The position numbers and the translations under genes are program-made. A model generated the notes under the pieces. That model searched no databases, had not been told where the DNA came from, and saw nothing but the letters and a program-made list of their open reading frames with translations. A stretch of 64,000 bases of DNA, from positions 1 to 64,000 of the forward strand of contig JANYFR010000021.1 in NCBI GenBank assembly GCA_025362585.1, given 5' to 3'. This DNA comes from Acidimicrobiales bacterium. GTDB lineage: Bacteria; Actinomycetota; Acidimicrobiia; Acidimicrobiales; RAAP-2. The stretch's first letter is position 1. Each line of letters begins with the position of its first letter. This document shows, in pieces, positions 1 to 12,207 of the stretch.

Positions 1-315
1 CCCCGAACTGGCAACGCCCAGTGCTTTAACACCAGCTCGGTTTAGGCTCTTCCCGTTTCGCTCGCCGCTACTCAGGGAGTCACTTTTGTTTTCCTCTCCT
101 CGGGTTACTGAGATGTTTCAATTCACCCGGTTCCCTCTACCCGCCCTATATATTCAGGCGGGAGTTACACCCCATAACGGGTGCAAGGTTTTCCTATTCG
201 GACACCCATGGATCAATGCTTGGTAGACAGCTCCCCATGGTTTATCGCAGTCGCCCACGTCCTTCTTCGGCTTTAGACGCCAAGGCATCCACCGTTGACT
301 CTTTGTAGCTTGGAG
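1..315 (-). rRNA. rrl: 23S ribosomal RNA, 5' portion only (continues past the left edge of the window)
   Basis: Reverse complement gives ...CAAGCTACAAAGAGTCAACGGTGGATGCCTTGG..., the conserved 23S 5' end. Boundary is approximate. Confidence 0.93.
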
Positions 316-636
316 AAATTGATATTTTTAGAAATATAGATGCTCGTGCTCGTTCTAGAATTCTCAAAGATCAGCGCTACGACGCTCTACTGACCAACCA
401 ATCTCCGGTCGGCCAGGATCGTCGTGGAGTGAGCGGCCCGACGAGCGGGCGTCACTCAAGGAGCAGAGTCGCTCCTCCAAAACGGAAGACGAGAGTCCAG
501 ACCTACGTGGCAGTCACCTGACGGGACCAGTGCGAAGTACAAGTACTTGGGACTGGTATCCCCAGTGGTATGACCACGTAGCCGACTAACCAGCATTCAA
601 CTCGGTAGCTGTCTGTCCCTTGTGGACAGATGTGCT

Positions 637-2165
<1,529 letters not shown>

Positions 2166-2345
2166 TTTCAAGGACCGAAGTCCCCTACGAATCAGAGAGC
2201 CAGATGGGTGACTCTAATACCCACCTGACGACAACGAGTACCACGGAGTGGCCTCGCTGCCTACTGCATACTTCTTTTGACGAACGACGCGTCCTGTTAG
2301 ATCAGTCCATCGTCGCCCGTACTGGCTTTTGGCTCTCGTTCTTCC

Positions 2346-2358
2346 GTTTTCAAGGAGC
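2346..2358 (-). promoter_or_regulatory. Putative rRNA leader boxA-like antitermination element (GCTCCTTGAAAAC)
   Basis: Minus-strand sequence in the 16S leader resembles actinobacterial boxA. A similar GATCTTTGAGAATTC lies in the 16S-23S spacer near 360. Confidence 0.45.
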
Positions 2359-2454
2359 GACAACACACGCGACCGAAGTCGGAGGTGTGAAGTACACCAT
2401 CTCAGGATCTCTCCGTCGAATCTGCGACCGGTTACCCCAGTCACAGGACTGCCC

Positions 2455-2484
2455 ACCCTATCAGCGCCGTTTGCTCAGGTGCAA
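2455..2484 (-). promoter_or_regulatory. Candidate rRNA operon promoter TTGCAC-N18-TAGGGT
   Basis: Read on the minus strand upstream of the 16S leader. Weak -10 match. Confidence 0.35.
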
Positions 2485-2759
2485 ATCACACCTGGCCGCG
2501 GTCTCTTGCGGTGGGATAACCAGTGTAGCAGGCCAGCATCCCCGAGGTGCGACCATCGATGGGGACGAGGTCGCGAACGCCCGGGACGGGTCAGCGGCCA
2601 CTCGCCGCCATTTGACGGTGCCAGACGTCGGCCAAGGCATCGACGTCGCTTGGAGGGCGCGAGGTTTGTGAAACCGTTCGCACCACGAGGCATTGACCGG
2701 GCTCGGCCGCCGATGTTATGTTCCGAGAGACCAGAGCATTTCTACCTAGGAGGTTGCCA

Positions 2760-2939
2760 GTGAAGACCTATTCCATTACCTGTGCCGACAGCGGTGCGGC
2801 CTGTCCGGCCTCGTTCACCACGGAGACCGAAGGTGAGCTGATGCAGCATCTCGAAGTCCACGCGAAAGCCTCGCATCCCGACATGAAGATGGACGACGAA
2901 ACGATCGCTCAGATCAAGGGACTGGTGAAGGTCTCCTAA
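2760..2939 (+). CDS. Small DUF1059-like protein (GTG start)
   Basis: RBS TAGGAGG at 2746-2752 precedes GTG at 2760. Protein MKTYSITCADSGAACPASFTTETEGELMQHLEVHAKASHPDMK... resembles the DUF1059 family. Confidence 0.8.
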   Translation: MKTYSITCADSGAACPASFTTETEGELMQHLEVHAKASHPDMKMDDETIAQIKGLVKVS

Positions 2940-2964
2940 ACGACGGCCCAGCGTTCTTGGTTGG

Positions 2965-5900
2965 TCACTCCTCGGTGGCGTGCTCCACGAACGCGCTCAA
3001 CGTACCAATCAGACGCATCTCGTCGATTGTTCGCGCACGCGAGTTGAGCAGTTCGTCGGTGCAGACCAGAAACGCGAGACAGCGGGCCCGGCTCACCGCT
3101 ACGTTTAACCGGTTGCGCGAGAAGAGGAACTCGGGACCTCGGGGCATGTGGTCGCCCGAGGACGTCGTCATGGTGAAAAAAACGATCGGTGCTTCACGAC
3201 CCTGGAACTTGTCAACGGTGCCCACCTGGACGTCCGCGAGGCCCGGGACGTTCGCGAAATGCTCTTGGAGAAGACGCACCTGGTCGTTGTAGGGTGCGAC
3301 GACCATGAAATGCGATGCGTCGAGCGATTGCGTCGCACCCATCTGATTGACCCAGGGGGTGCCGAGCATTGCCGCGATCCGCGCGGCCACGATGTGCGCC
3401 TCCTCGACGGACTCGGTCGATCGTGCGACGTGGTGGGCGCGTAGCCAACGAAGCCCCGTTCCGAACGCCGTCGCCTGCCGGGCGCACGTGACGTGGCTCG
3501 AGAGTCGGTCCTCGTAGATCTGATTCGAAATGAAGCGACAGACGTCTGGATGCATGCGCCGGGTCTCGCCAATAAAGACACCTTGCGTCCGCGGTATCGT
3601 CGCGTGACCTCCCAAGATGTGCTCGAGCACGCTGGCCCCCGACCCGTCGGGATGATCGGCCTGGGAGACTTGACTCAACTGCAGCGGATCGCCGAGCAGT
3701 ACGAGGTTGCGCGCGGCGTTGGCTGAGGCGACGGCGTCGGCGAGGGCCAGCTGGCCCGCTTCGTCGACGATCAACACGTCGACGGGAAACGCTCGCATGC
3801 CGGGGCGCGCCCAGAGCCACGTCGTTCCCGCGACCAGGTTGTAGGTCTCGTTCTCCGCCTCGGCGGCGCCACCGTAGCGCACGCCGGCGAGGGCCCCCAC
3901 CTTCGGTTTGGTCGCTCTTCGAAACGTGCGAAGCAGATCGATGTCGCCCTTCTCAACGAAGACTTTGTAGGTGGCGTTGAGCAGATTGTCGATGGCGGCG
4001 TGACTCATGGCAGTGATGCCAACACGCTGTCCCTGGCTGATCAAGTGATGAATGATGTGCGATCCGCGGTAGGTCTTGCCGGTCCCGGGCGGACCCTGGA
4101 TGGCCACGTAACTGCCGTCGAGGTGACCGACCCAGCGCAACGTCGACGTCAGATCGTCGTCGAAGAGCCCACCGTGAGGTCCCTGTCCTTCGCTGAACCG
4201 GGGTCGCTCTCGCGCGAGTAGCGCCATTGACACTCGACTCGGCGCGTCGTCCTCGTTGCGACTCAGTATCTGTTCAGCGAGGTGCACGAGCACTCCGGGC
4301 TTCTCCATCGGTCCGACGTAGTCGTCAATGCACATCACCGAGGGAAGACCCCCGGCCTCGTCGTAACGGTCGCGCCAGCGCATCCGCAATTCACGTTGTT
4401 CGAGGTCAATGCGCGGCACGTAACCGTAACCCCGCTCTACGCCGACGCCACTGAAGAGGACCTGCACCTTATCCACGAAGAGGGGGCTCACTGGTTGGAC
4501 GGGCCAGCGGAAGATCGCGTCCTTCGCGGGCGCGCCGCGGCTCACGATCTCCTCGAAACCCGCGAAGCTCAAGTTCGCGATGAAGTCTGGGTCGCCGTAG
4601 AGCGCGGCGAACTCCGACGCTGCTTGGGCGAACTTTGGTTCGGTGTTGGCAATGCGCTCGCGGCGCCAGTAGTTGAGCAGGTCGCCCAGCAGGTGCTCCG
4701 GGCTGTGCTCGCCGAACCCCCGCAATCCCTCGACGAGCTCGTCGGTGTCGAAGGCCCGTTCGGGCTCGTCGAGGACCGCCTCACGCCACGTCGCCGTCGC
4801 GGGACGGTGTTCGACCAGCCAGTCGCGCAGTGCCATGGTCGCCGCGACGTCATCCTCGTTGTAGCGCGCGATCGACTCCAGTGCGAGCGGATCACCGCTC
4901 GCCATGTAGGCCTCGTACTCGACAACGGCGCCGGCTCCCTGTTCAATGCCGCCGCGTCGGACGAACCCGGTCAGTCGTTCCAGGTGCTTCAGTCCGTAGG
5001 ACTCCGTGCCAACTTGCACGGAGTTCTTCGCGACGACGAAGAGGTCCACGAAGAGACCGGTTTCGACCAGCGTCGTGAAGAGGCTCTCGACATCCGTGCC
5101 GCGCGTCAGACGCTCCATCGACGACCTCTCGGTGTGGTTGTAGTGGTACACGTGCATCGCGGGATAGGTCCGACGACGTTCGGCGAAGAAACCCACGAGG
5201 TCGCGCACCATCCCTTCTTGCGCGTTAAGGTCGTGCGCCCAGCGTGGATCGTAGGTCCATCTCGAGTGGACGCCACGGTAGTAGAGGCCACTCAGGAAGA
5301 AGAGGTCACGCTGCGGTGTCCAGAACGGGTGACCTTCGAAGTCGAAGAAGACGTCGCCGTCGTCCGGTATCGGCAGATGGTCAAAACCGTGTCCGAAGAC
5401 TGGATCGTCGGAGGGTTCCACCAGTTCGAAGACTGGCGGATCGTCAGGATGATCGCGCGACGTCACCTGCAGGGCAGCCTGGCGCGTCAGGCGCGCGAGG
5501 TTCGCCTCGTGCATTTCCGCCACCGTCTCACGCCGTCGCGACAGCTCGACCAAGGTCCGCACGCCGGTCGTCTCGAGCGCCTCACGTTCGGGACCACGAA
5601 TATTGGCGACGTAGACGAGCGAGTCTTCGGCTCGCCAGCGTGCTTCACAGACCTCGTTGAACTCGCAGTAGTCGCAGTGGTCGCAGGGCGTCGGCGTCGT
5701 TCCCTCTATCCGCTCTTGGTCGAGGAGCGTCGCGAGCTGGCGACGGAGTCGCCGCCAGTACGGCCGATACTGCTCAACGGTCAGTGACTCCTGGACACCC
5801 GAGCCCAGCCAGAGGTGCATCTGTCGAGGTGGTCGGCCCGTGAGCTCTTCGAGGGCGTCGGCGTAGAAGCAGAGTTGCAGTACGTGTCCGGGCTTGCCTT

Positions 5901-6315
5901 CGGTCCGGGTGAGTTTCGCGTCGATGGGCTCAAAGGCCGCGTAGCCGCTCTCTGGACTGTCGACTCGAACGAGAAAATCGGCGATGCCCCGAATACCCTG
6001 GTGCACCATGGGCATCTGGTAAATGACGTCGTAGTCCTTGTCCATCGGGTTGCCGACCCTCGCCACCCACTGAACGAAGGTCTCATCGAGGTTGCGGCCC
6101 GGTACTTGATAGACCGACCGCCGCTCATTCTCCAGGTCCTGGAGACAGGATCGTTCGTGAGTGGCACCCTTCTCAACCAAGAGATCGGCGAGTGTGCCCA
6201 TTGAGCGCGTCGCGACCGAGAATAGACCGTCGTCGACTTGATTGCGCAAGGAGAGGAAGTGGGCGCACTCCAACCACGCCGTGATCTTCGAGGGAGTTAT
6301 GAGACGTTCGACCAT
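2965..6315 (-). CDS. TM0106-family RecB-like nuclease fused to a C-terminal UPF1/DNA2-like helicase
   Basis: 1116 aa. Cys cluster CDHCDYCEFNEVC, exonuclease-like DVFFDFEGHPFW, Walker A IQGPPGTGKT, Walker B VLIVDEAGQ, helicase motif VGTVDKFQGREAPIVFFTM. Confidence 0.88.
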   Translation of the reverse strand: MVERLITPSKITAWLECAHFLSLRNQVDDGLFSVATRSMGTLADLLVEKGATHERSCLQDLENERRSVYQVPGRNLDETFVQWVARVGNPMDKDYDVIYQMPMVHQGIRGIADFLVRVDSPESGYAAFEPIDAKLTRTEGKPGHVLQLCFYADALEELTGRPPRQMHLWLGSGVQESLTVEQYRPYWRRLRRQLATLLDQERIEGTTPTPCDHCDYCEFNEVCEARWRAEDSLVYVANIRGPEREALETTGVRTLVELSRRRETVAEMHEANLARLTRQAALQVTSRDHPDDPPVFELVEPSDDPVFGHGFDHLPIPDDGDVFFDFEGHPFWTPQRDLFFLSGLYYRGVHSRWTYDPRWAHDLNAQEGMVRDLVGFFAERRRTYPAMHVYHYNHTERSSMERLTRGTDVESLFTTLVETGLFVDLFVVAKNSVQVGTESYGLKHLERLTGFVRRGGIEQGAGAVVEYEAYMASGDPLALESIARYNEDDVAATMALRDWLVEHRPATATWREAVLDEPERAFDTDELVEGLRGFGEHSPEHLLGDLLNYWRRERIANTEPKFAQAASEFAALYGDPDFIANLSFAGFEEIVSRGAPAKDAIFRWPVQPVSPLFVDKVQVLFSGVGVERGYGYVPRIDLEQRELRMRWRDRYDEAGGLPSVMCIDDYVGPMEKPGVLVHLAEQILSRNEDDAPSRVSMALLARERPRFSEGQGPHGGLFDDDLTSTLRWVGHLDGSYVAIQGPPGTGKTYRGSHIIHHLISQGQRVGITAMSHAAIDNLLNATYKVFVEKGDIDLLRTFRRATKPKVGALAGVRYGGAAEAENETYNLVAGTTWLWARPGMRAFPVDVLIVDEAGQLALADAVASANAARNLVLLGDPLQLSQVSQADHPDGSGASVLEHILGGHATIPRTQGVFIGETRRMHPDVCRFISNQIYEDRLSSHVTCARQATAFGTGLRWLRAHHVARSTESVEEAHIVAARIAAMLGTPWVNQMGATQSLDASHFMVVAPYNDQVRLLQEHFANVPGLADVQVGTVDKFQGREAPIVFFTMTTSSGDHMPRGPEFLFSRNRLNVAVSRARCLAFLVCTDELLNSRARTIDEMRLIGTLSAFVEHATEE

Positions 6316-6404
6316 GTTTTCTCACCCTAGGTTTCGTCGGCGCACAGTTGCGTGACCATGTCAACTCTGGCGAGGCGGTGTGACACTGATGTCGCGACGA
6401 GTGG

Positions 6405-7775
6405 CTACAACCTCGACGAGGCGACGGCGCGAGCTTCGTCGAGCTGTTCACGCTGCGCCCTGGCGGCGTGCGGTCCCGACGCCCCCGGCGAACGACGGCG
6501 ATCCAGGGCCGCTCCGAGTTCGAAGAGCGGAGCGAAGTGCGCGAGTTCGGGGTCGCCCAAGACGACGTCGGCGAAGGGCACGGCGCGACGCACCGACTCC
6601 CCCACCAGAGTGCCGACCCGTTCGTGGGCCTGACGAAAGGGCACGCCCTCTTCGACGAGCCGCTCGGCGACGTCGATGGCGACAAGATGCTGATCGTTGG
6701 CGGCCCGGGCAGCAACCTCGACGTTGAAGATCAGCGACCGGTAGGCGCCGGCCATCGCGGCGAGCACCAGCAGGACCTGGCGCACCGAGTCGAAGAGTGG
6801 CTCCTTATCCTCTTGCAGGTCGCGATTGTACGACAAGGGCAGCCCCTTCAAGGTAACGAGGAATCCGGTGAGGTTGCCCACGAGGCGACCGCTCTTCGCG
6901 CGGGCCAACTCCGCGACGTCGCTGTTCTTCTTCTGGGGCAACATTGACGAACCGGTCGTGAAGGGGTCGCCGAGCGAGGCGAAGTTAAACTCCGCGCTGG
7001 TCCAGAGCACCAACTCTTCGCCCATGCGCGAGAGGTGGATGCCCGTGAGCGCAATGTCGAACAGCGTCTCGGCCACGAAGTCGCGATCGCTGACCGCGTC
7101 CATGGAGTTAGAGAACGGCCGCTCGAACATGAGCAACTCGGACGTCACTGACGGGTTGATGTTGAGCGACGTGCCGGCTAGGGCGCCCGCACCGAGGGGT
7201 GAGACGTTCAGGCGCCCGCGTGCGTCGAGAAGCCGGGCGACGTCGCGCAGGAGGGCCCACGCGTGAGCCTGAAGGTGGTGACTGAGCAGCACCGGCTGTG
7301 CCCGTTGCAGATGGGTGTAGCCCGGAAGGTACGCGTCGCGGTGGCGATCGCCAAGTTCTACCAGCGCGTCAACGAGGACGAGCGACTGTCGCGCGACTTG
7401 GGTCAGGGCGTCGCGAGTGAAGAGGCGCAGGGTCGTCGCGACCTGGTCGTTGCGACTGCGCGCCGTGTGAATCTTCGCGCCGAGGTCACCGGCCAGTTCG
7501 GTGGCGCGTCGCTCGATCGCCGTGTGGACGTCTTCGTCGCTCGACTGGCGCACGAAGGTCCCGCGGTCGAACTCGGCCTCAATCTCGTCGAGCGTTGCGC
7601 CGAGGCGAGATCCTTCGTCGGCGCTCAGGAGGCCGGCGACCACGAGTCCGCGGACGTGGGCTCGCGTGCCCATGAGGTCGTGGGCGTAGAGGACGTGGTC
7701 GAACGAATAACTCTCCGACAGGTCCCACAAGGTGGAGTCCATTGACGCGGAGAACCGTCCGCCCCAGAGCGTCAT
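6405..7775 (-). CDS. argH: Argininosuccinate lyase
   Basis: MTLWGGRFS start and signature GSSMLPQKKNSD. 4-nt ATGA overlap with argG. Confidence 0.97.
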   Translation of the reverse strand: MTLWGGRFSASMDSTLWDLSESYSFDHVLYAHDLMGTRAHVRGLVVAGLLSADEGSRLGATLDEIEAEFDRGTFVRQSSDEDVHTAIERRATELAGDLGAKIHTARSRNDQVATTLRLFTRDALTQVARQSLVLVDALVELGDRHRDAYLPGYTHLQRAQPVLLSHHLQAHAWALLRDVARLLDARGRLNVSPLGAGALAGTSLNINPSVTSELLMFERPFSNSMDAVSDRDFVAETLFDIALTGIHLSRMGEELVLWTSAEFNFASLGDPFTTGSSMLPQKKNSDVAELARAKSGRLVGNLTGFLVTLKGLPLSYNRDLQEDKEPLFDSVRQVLLVLAAMAGAYRSLIFNVEVAARAANDQHLVAIDVAERLVEEGVPFRQAHERVGTLVGESVRRAVPFADVVLGDPELAHFAPLFELGAALDRRRSPGASGPHAARAQREQLDEARAVASSRL

Positions 7776-8995
7776 GACGTCGGCGGCGTCGAGTTCTTCG
7801 CGCCCTGCCGAGCGGCCCAGGTCTTGACGCCGAGCCCGTAGATCTTGACGAATCCTTCGGAGTCCGCGTGGCGGAACGTGTCGGCGGCGTCGTACGTGGC
7901 CAGTCCGTAGTCGTAGAGGGCCCGGGGACTGCGACGACCCACCACGCGCAACAGTCCCGGCGCCTCGAACCGCAGTCGAACGTCGCCCGTGACGTGGCGC
8001 TGGGTCTCCTCGATGAAGGCGTCGAGCGCCTCCTTCAGTGGTGAGAACCACATTCCGTCATAGACAAGTTCGGACCAGCGGCTCTCGAGTCGGCCCTTCT
8101 CGTGCTGGACGTCTCGCTCGAGTACGAGGTCTTCCAGGTCGCCGTGCGCGGCGATGAGCGCCAACGCCGCCGGGCACTCGTAGACCTCCCGGCTCTTGAT
8201 ACCGACGCGCCGATTCTCCACCATGTCGAGGCGACCAAAGCCGGTCGCACCGGCCCGGACGGTGAGCGCCCCCACGAGATCGGCGAGCGGCATCGCCACT
8301 CCGTCGAGCGCGATCGGTAGGCCCCCCTCGAAGTGGATTGTCAGTTCGACGGGCTCACGATTCGTCACCCTCGTCAAGGTGTAGGGATCTTCGGGGGGTG
8401 CGGCCCACGGATCCTCGATCGCTCCGCACTCAATCGCTCGTCCCCACAGGTTCTCGTCGATCGAGTAAATCTTCTCCTTGGTCGCCTTGATGGGGATGCT
8501 CCACTTGGTGGCGTAATCGACCGAGTCGGCGCGGGTCATGCCCCAGTTGCGCGCCGGGGCCAGAACTTCGAGGTCGGGGGCGATGGCGTGCGTGCCGACT
8601 TCGAAGCGGACCTGGTCGTTACCCTTGCCGGTGCAGCCGTGCGCGACGGCGCCCGCGTCGAATTTGCGAGCCTGGTCAACGAGGTGGCGCACGATCACCG
8701 GGCGCGACAACGCGGACACGAGCGGATACTTGCCCTCGTACCGGGCGTTGGCGAAGATCGCCTTCGCGCAGAACTCGTCGGCCATCTCCCGCCGAGCGTC
8801 AACGATGACGCAGTCAATCGCACCAGCCGCCAGAGCTCGGGACCGAATGTCGCCGAGGCTCTCCGAGCTCTCGACGTCTTGACCAACGTCGACGAGGAGG
8901 CCGACCACTTCGACGCCCCACTCCTCGATCATCCAACGGATCGCGACCGACGTATCCAGGCCACCGCTGTAGGCGAGCACCACGCGCTTGGTCAT
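7772..8995 (-). CDS. argG: Argininosuccinate synthase
   Basis: MTKRVVLAYSGGLDTSVAIRW N-terminus. Confidence 0.97.
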   Translation of the reverse strand: MTKRVVLAYSGGLDTSVAIRWMIEEWGVEVVGLLVDVGQDVESSESLGDIRSRALAAGAIDCVIVDARREMADEFCAKAIFANARYEGKYPLVSALSRPVIVRHLVDQARKFDAGAVAHGCTGKGNDQVRFEVGTHAIAPDLEVLAPARNWGMTRADSVDYATKWSIPIKATKEKIYSIDENLWGRAIECGAIEDPWAAPPEDPYTLTRVTNREPVELTIHFEGGLPIALDGVAMPLADLVGALTVRAGATGFGRLDMVENRRVGIKSREVYECPAALALIAAHGDLEDLVLERDVQHEKGRLESRWSELVYDGMWFSPLKEALDAFIEETQRHVTGDVRLRFEAPGLLRVVGRRSPRALYDYGLATYDAADTFRHADSEGFVKIYGLGVKTWAARQGAKNSTPPTS

Positions 8996-9489
8996 GACAG
9001 TTGTTCCCTCATCAACGGCTTCGACTCGTCGAGGCCGGCCAGCATACGAAACTCGTTCGCCAACGCCAGACCTCCCCTTTTCTCGTGGGCGATGACGAGG
9101 ATCGTGTCGTCACCGGCGACACTGCCGAGCACCCCTTCGATGGCGCTGCGGTCGAGCGCCGAGGCAACTACGTGCGCGCAGCCCGGCGGCGTACGCACCA
9201 CCACCAGGTTCTCCGAGCTCTCGACCGACACGACCCATTCACCCATCATCCGGCGCAGATGGTCGAGAGGCGCGTGGGTGACCTTGGAGGCCGTCGCCGT
9301 CACGATGCGCCGAGCGCCGTGTTCATCGCGCACCTTGATGGTGCCGAGTTCCTGGAGGTCGCGAGTAACCGTTGCCTGCGTGGCCGAGATTCCCTCCGAC
9401 TGCAGTCGGGTCACGAGTTGGGCTGCCGTCGAGATGACCTCTCGTTCGATAAGTTCCCCGATCCGGTGTTGACGCTGCGTCTTAGTCAT
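8992..9489 (-). CDS. argR: Arginine repressor
   Basis: MTKTQRQHRIGELIEREVISTAAQLVTRLQSEGISATQATVTRDLQELG. Start trimmed from the longer ORF to the ATG overlapping the argF stop. Confidence 0.95.
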   Translation of the reverse strand: MTKTQRQHRIGELIEREVISTAAQLVTRLQSEGISATQATVTRDLQELGTIKVRDEHGARRIVTATASKVTHAPLDHLRRMMGEWVVSVESSENLVVVRTPPGCAHVVASALDRSAIEGVLGSVAGDDTILVIAHEKRGGLALANEFRMLAGLDESKPLMREQLS

Positions 9490-10410
9490 GTTCTCTCCTC
9501 TTTGATCCAACGAAGTACACCCCGCATAGCCGAGCGTCGGTGGTACACCTGGCGCCACGCGAGTGACGACGGGCCGTCGAGGACCCCGTCGGTGATCTCC
9601 TCGCCACGGTGGGCCGGCAGACAGTGCAGCACAACGGCGTCGGCATTCGCGAGAGCCATCAGGGGTTCGTCGACACGAAATGTCGCGAGGTCGTCGCGGC
9701 GCCGGTGGGCCTGGTCCTCGAAACCCATGGAGATCCAGGAGTCGGTATAGATAACGTCGACGCCCTTCACGGCCTCCTCGGCGATGTTGGTGAGGCACAG
9801 GGTGCCGCCGCCTTCGACCTTCGAGGGGTCCTCGTCGCCACTGTCGACTAATTGATAGCCCGCCGGGGCCCCGACGGTGACGTTAACCCCGAGACGAAGG
9901 AGGGCGACCGCGAGCGACCGCGTCACGTTGGTGGCGTCGCCGACGTAGGCAACCTCGAGGCCCTTGAGGCCCTCCACGTCTCCTCGGGCGAAATGCTCAG
10001 CAATCGTCAGCACGTCGGCCACCGCCTGGGTCGGGTGAGCCTCGTCGCTCAGTAGGTTGATGAGGGCCAGGCGGTCCGCGGTCGCCTCGCGCATTCGCGA
10101 AAAGACCGCATGGTCACGCACGCGCAGCGCGGCGATGGCGTACATCTCGGCGAGGGTCCTTCCGACATCCTCCACGCTCTCGCGACGGTCCAGACCAATC
10201 TCCTCGTCGCTGAAGAACGTCGCGAAGCCGCCGAGTTCGTGCACGGCGGTGGAACTCGACGCGCGCGTGCGCAGACTCGGGCGTTCGAACACCAGCGCAA
10301 CGCCCTGACCCTTCAGCGTCTCGTCGTCAAAGGCCGAAGTGGCGAGACCGTAGATCTCGCGGAGGTCGGAGGAGCTCAGTTCGTTGATGGTGGTGAAGTG
10401 GCGGGTCATC
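9486..10410 (-). CDS. argF: Ornithine carbamoyltransferase
   Basis: FERPSLRTRASSSTAVHELGG carbamoyl-phosphate site; HCLPAHRGEEI. Confidence 0.96.
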
Positions 10411-11194
10411 GCCGAATCTCCGTGGTCGGTATGACACACGTGAGCGCGTCGCGCAGTGCGTGGGGCCGGGCGCCGTTGGCGAGTACGACGCGAACCGCCC
10501 CCGCGTCGAGGGCGTCGAGGGCGGCAGTGACCTTGGGACGCATGCCGTCGCGCACGGCCCCCGAGGCCACGAGCTGACGTACGCCGGTCCTCGACACCGA
10601 CGAGATAGCCGAGGTGGCGTCCTCGACGTCCGCACGCAGTTGGTCGACGTCACTCAACATCACGAGCGTCGTCGCGTCGAGTGCGCCGGCGAGGGCGCCA
10701 GCGACGGTGTCGGCGTTACAGTTGAGGAGCCCACCCGCGTCGTCCACGCTCACCGAGTTCATGACGGGCGTGGCGCCACAGGACCACAACGCTCGGATGA
10801 CGTCGTCACGGACCTTCGGGGCACCGCCGACTCGCCCCCAGGGCGGTCCGAGCGAAGTGGCGCGTACCGTCGAACCGTCGACACCGCTCAGCCCCACGGC
10901 GTCGAGTCCGTGATGGTTGAGCGCGGCCACGACCCGCAGATTCACGAGTTCGAGCGCCATCGCCACGTACTCCATCGTGACGGTGTTGGTGATCCGCAGC
11001 CCTTCGTGAAAATGGCTCTCGAGACCCACGCCTTCGAGCAGCGCCGCGATCTGTGGACCGCCACCGTGCACGACAACGACGTCGGTGCCGTCGGCGCGGA
11101 GTGCCATCACGTCCGAGGCCAAGTCGGCCAGCACGGACGCGTCCACGCTCAGCGAATCCAGCGCGTGACCTCCGAGCTTGACGACAATGCTCAC
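10406..11194 (-). CDS. argB: Acetylglutamate kinase (GTG start)
   Basis: VSIVVKLGGHALDS... VVVHGGGPQI. GTGA overlap with the argC stop. Confidence 0.94.
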   Translation of the reverse strand: MSIVVKLGGHALDSLSVDASVLADLASDVMALRADGTDVVVVHGGGPQIAALLEGVGLESHFHEGLRITNTVTMEYVAMALELVNLRVVAALNHHGLDAVGLSGVDGSTVRATSLGPPWGRVGGAPKVRDDVIRALWSCGATPVMNSVSVDDAGGLLNCNADTVAGALAGALDATTLVMLSDVDQLRADVEDATSAISSVSRTGVRQLVASGAVRDGMRPKVTAALDALDAGAVRVVLANGARPHALRDALTCVIPTTEIRR

Positions 11195-12207
11195 GGCGTC
11201 ACGCCCGTCATTGGCAGCCCCATCGTCTCGTTCCGTCCGGTGGCGACGTTCCACGCCTGCACGGCCTGGCCCGCCGCGCCCTTCACCAGATTGTCGAGCG
11301 AGCTCAGAGCGACCAACCAGCCCGTACGCGCATCGACGCGGGCGCTGACCAGACAGAGGTTGCTGCCGAGAGGATCCTTCAGCGTGGGCGGCTCGTCGAC
11401 CACGACGACGCAGGGATCGTTGACGTACGCCTCGCGCAACACCTCTAGGGCGTTCTCGCTCGACATCGACCTCGCCGCGATAGGGGCGTAGGCGCTCACG
11501 AGCATGCCGCGACTGACCGGCACGAGGTGCGGCGTGAACAGCAGTTCGGCGTCGAGTTCCTGTTCGATTTCGGGGGTGTGGCGATGCGTCAAGAGCCCGT
11601 ACGCCTCGGCGTTGCCGGCGAGTCGCGAGAAGTGAAGGCGGTCGCTCGGAGCCCGTCCGGCACCCGATGCCCCGCTAAGGGCGTTGACAATGATGCCGCG
11701 ACGTTCGACGAGACCTCGGTCGAGGAATGGTCCAAGAGCCAGCGCACTGGCCGTCGGATAGCAACCGGGCGCCGCGATAAGCGTCGCGCCGGCCAGTTCC
11801 TCTCGATGACGTTCGACGAGTCCGTAGACCGATCGCGCGAGCAGCGCCGGCGCTTGGTGCGCGTCGCCGTACCACGTCACGTAGTCCTCGGCGGCTTTCA
11901 GGCGAAAATCGGCCGCGAGGTCGACTACCTGGATGCCGCGTGCCACCAGACCGGGCACGTGACGTTGACTCTGTCCGTGGGGCAGTGCGAGGAAGACGAC
12001 GTCGAGATCGCTCGTCGCCACCGCGTCGACCGACTCGAACGTCATCGACGGATAGGCACGGGCGAGGGCTGGCACGTGCTGGGCAACACGCTTGCCCGCA
12101 TTCGATTCGCCCGTCGCCACCACCACGTCGAGGTCGGGGTGGCCCGCGCAGAGGCGTAAGACCTCCGCACCGGCGTAGCCCGACGCCCCAATGACTCCCG
12201 TTCGCAT
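11191..12207 (-). CDS. argC: N-acetyl-gamma-glutamyl-phosphate reductase
   Basis: MRTGVIGASGYAGAEVLRL; GCYPTASALAL active site. Confidence 0.96.
   Translation of the reverse strand: MRTGVIGASGYAGAEVLRLCAGHPDLDVVVATGESNAGKRVAQHVPALARAYPSMTFESVDAVATSDLDVVFLALPHGQSQRHVPGLVARGIQVVDLAADFRLKAAEDYVTWYGDAHQAPALLARSVYGLVERHREELAGATLIAAPGCYPTASALALGPFLDRGLVERRGIIVNALSGASGAGRAPSDRLHFSRLAGNAEAYGLLTHRHTPEIEQELDAELLFTPHLVPVSRGMLVSAYAPIAARSMSSENALEVLREAYVNDPCVVVVDEPPTLKDPLGSNLCLVSARVDARTGWLVALSSLDNLVKGAAGQAVQAWNVATGRNETMGLPMTGVTP

Noticed and set aside
4282-5787. 501-aa plus-strand ORF antisense to the TM0106 nuclease-helicase
   Set aside because: Overlaps a gene with strong catalytic motifs; no own RBS or domain pattern.
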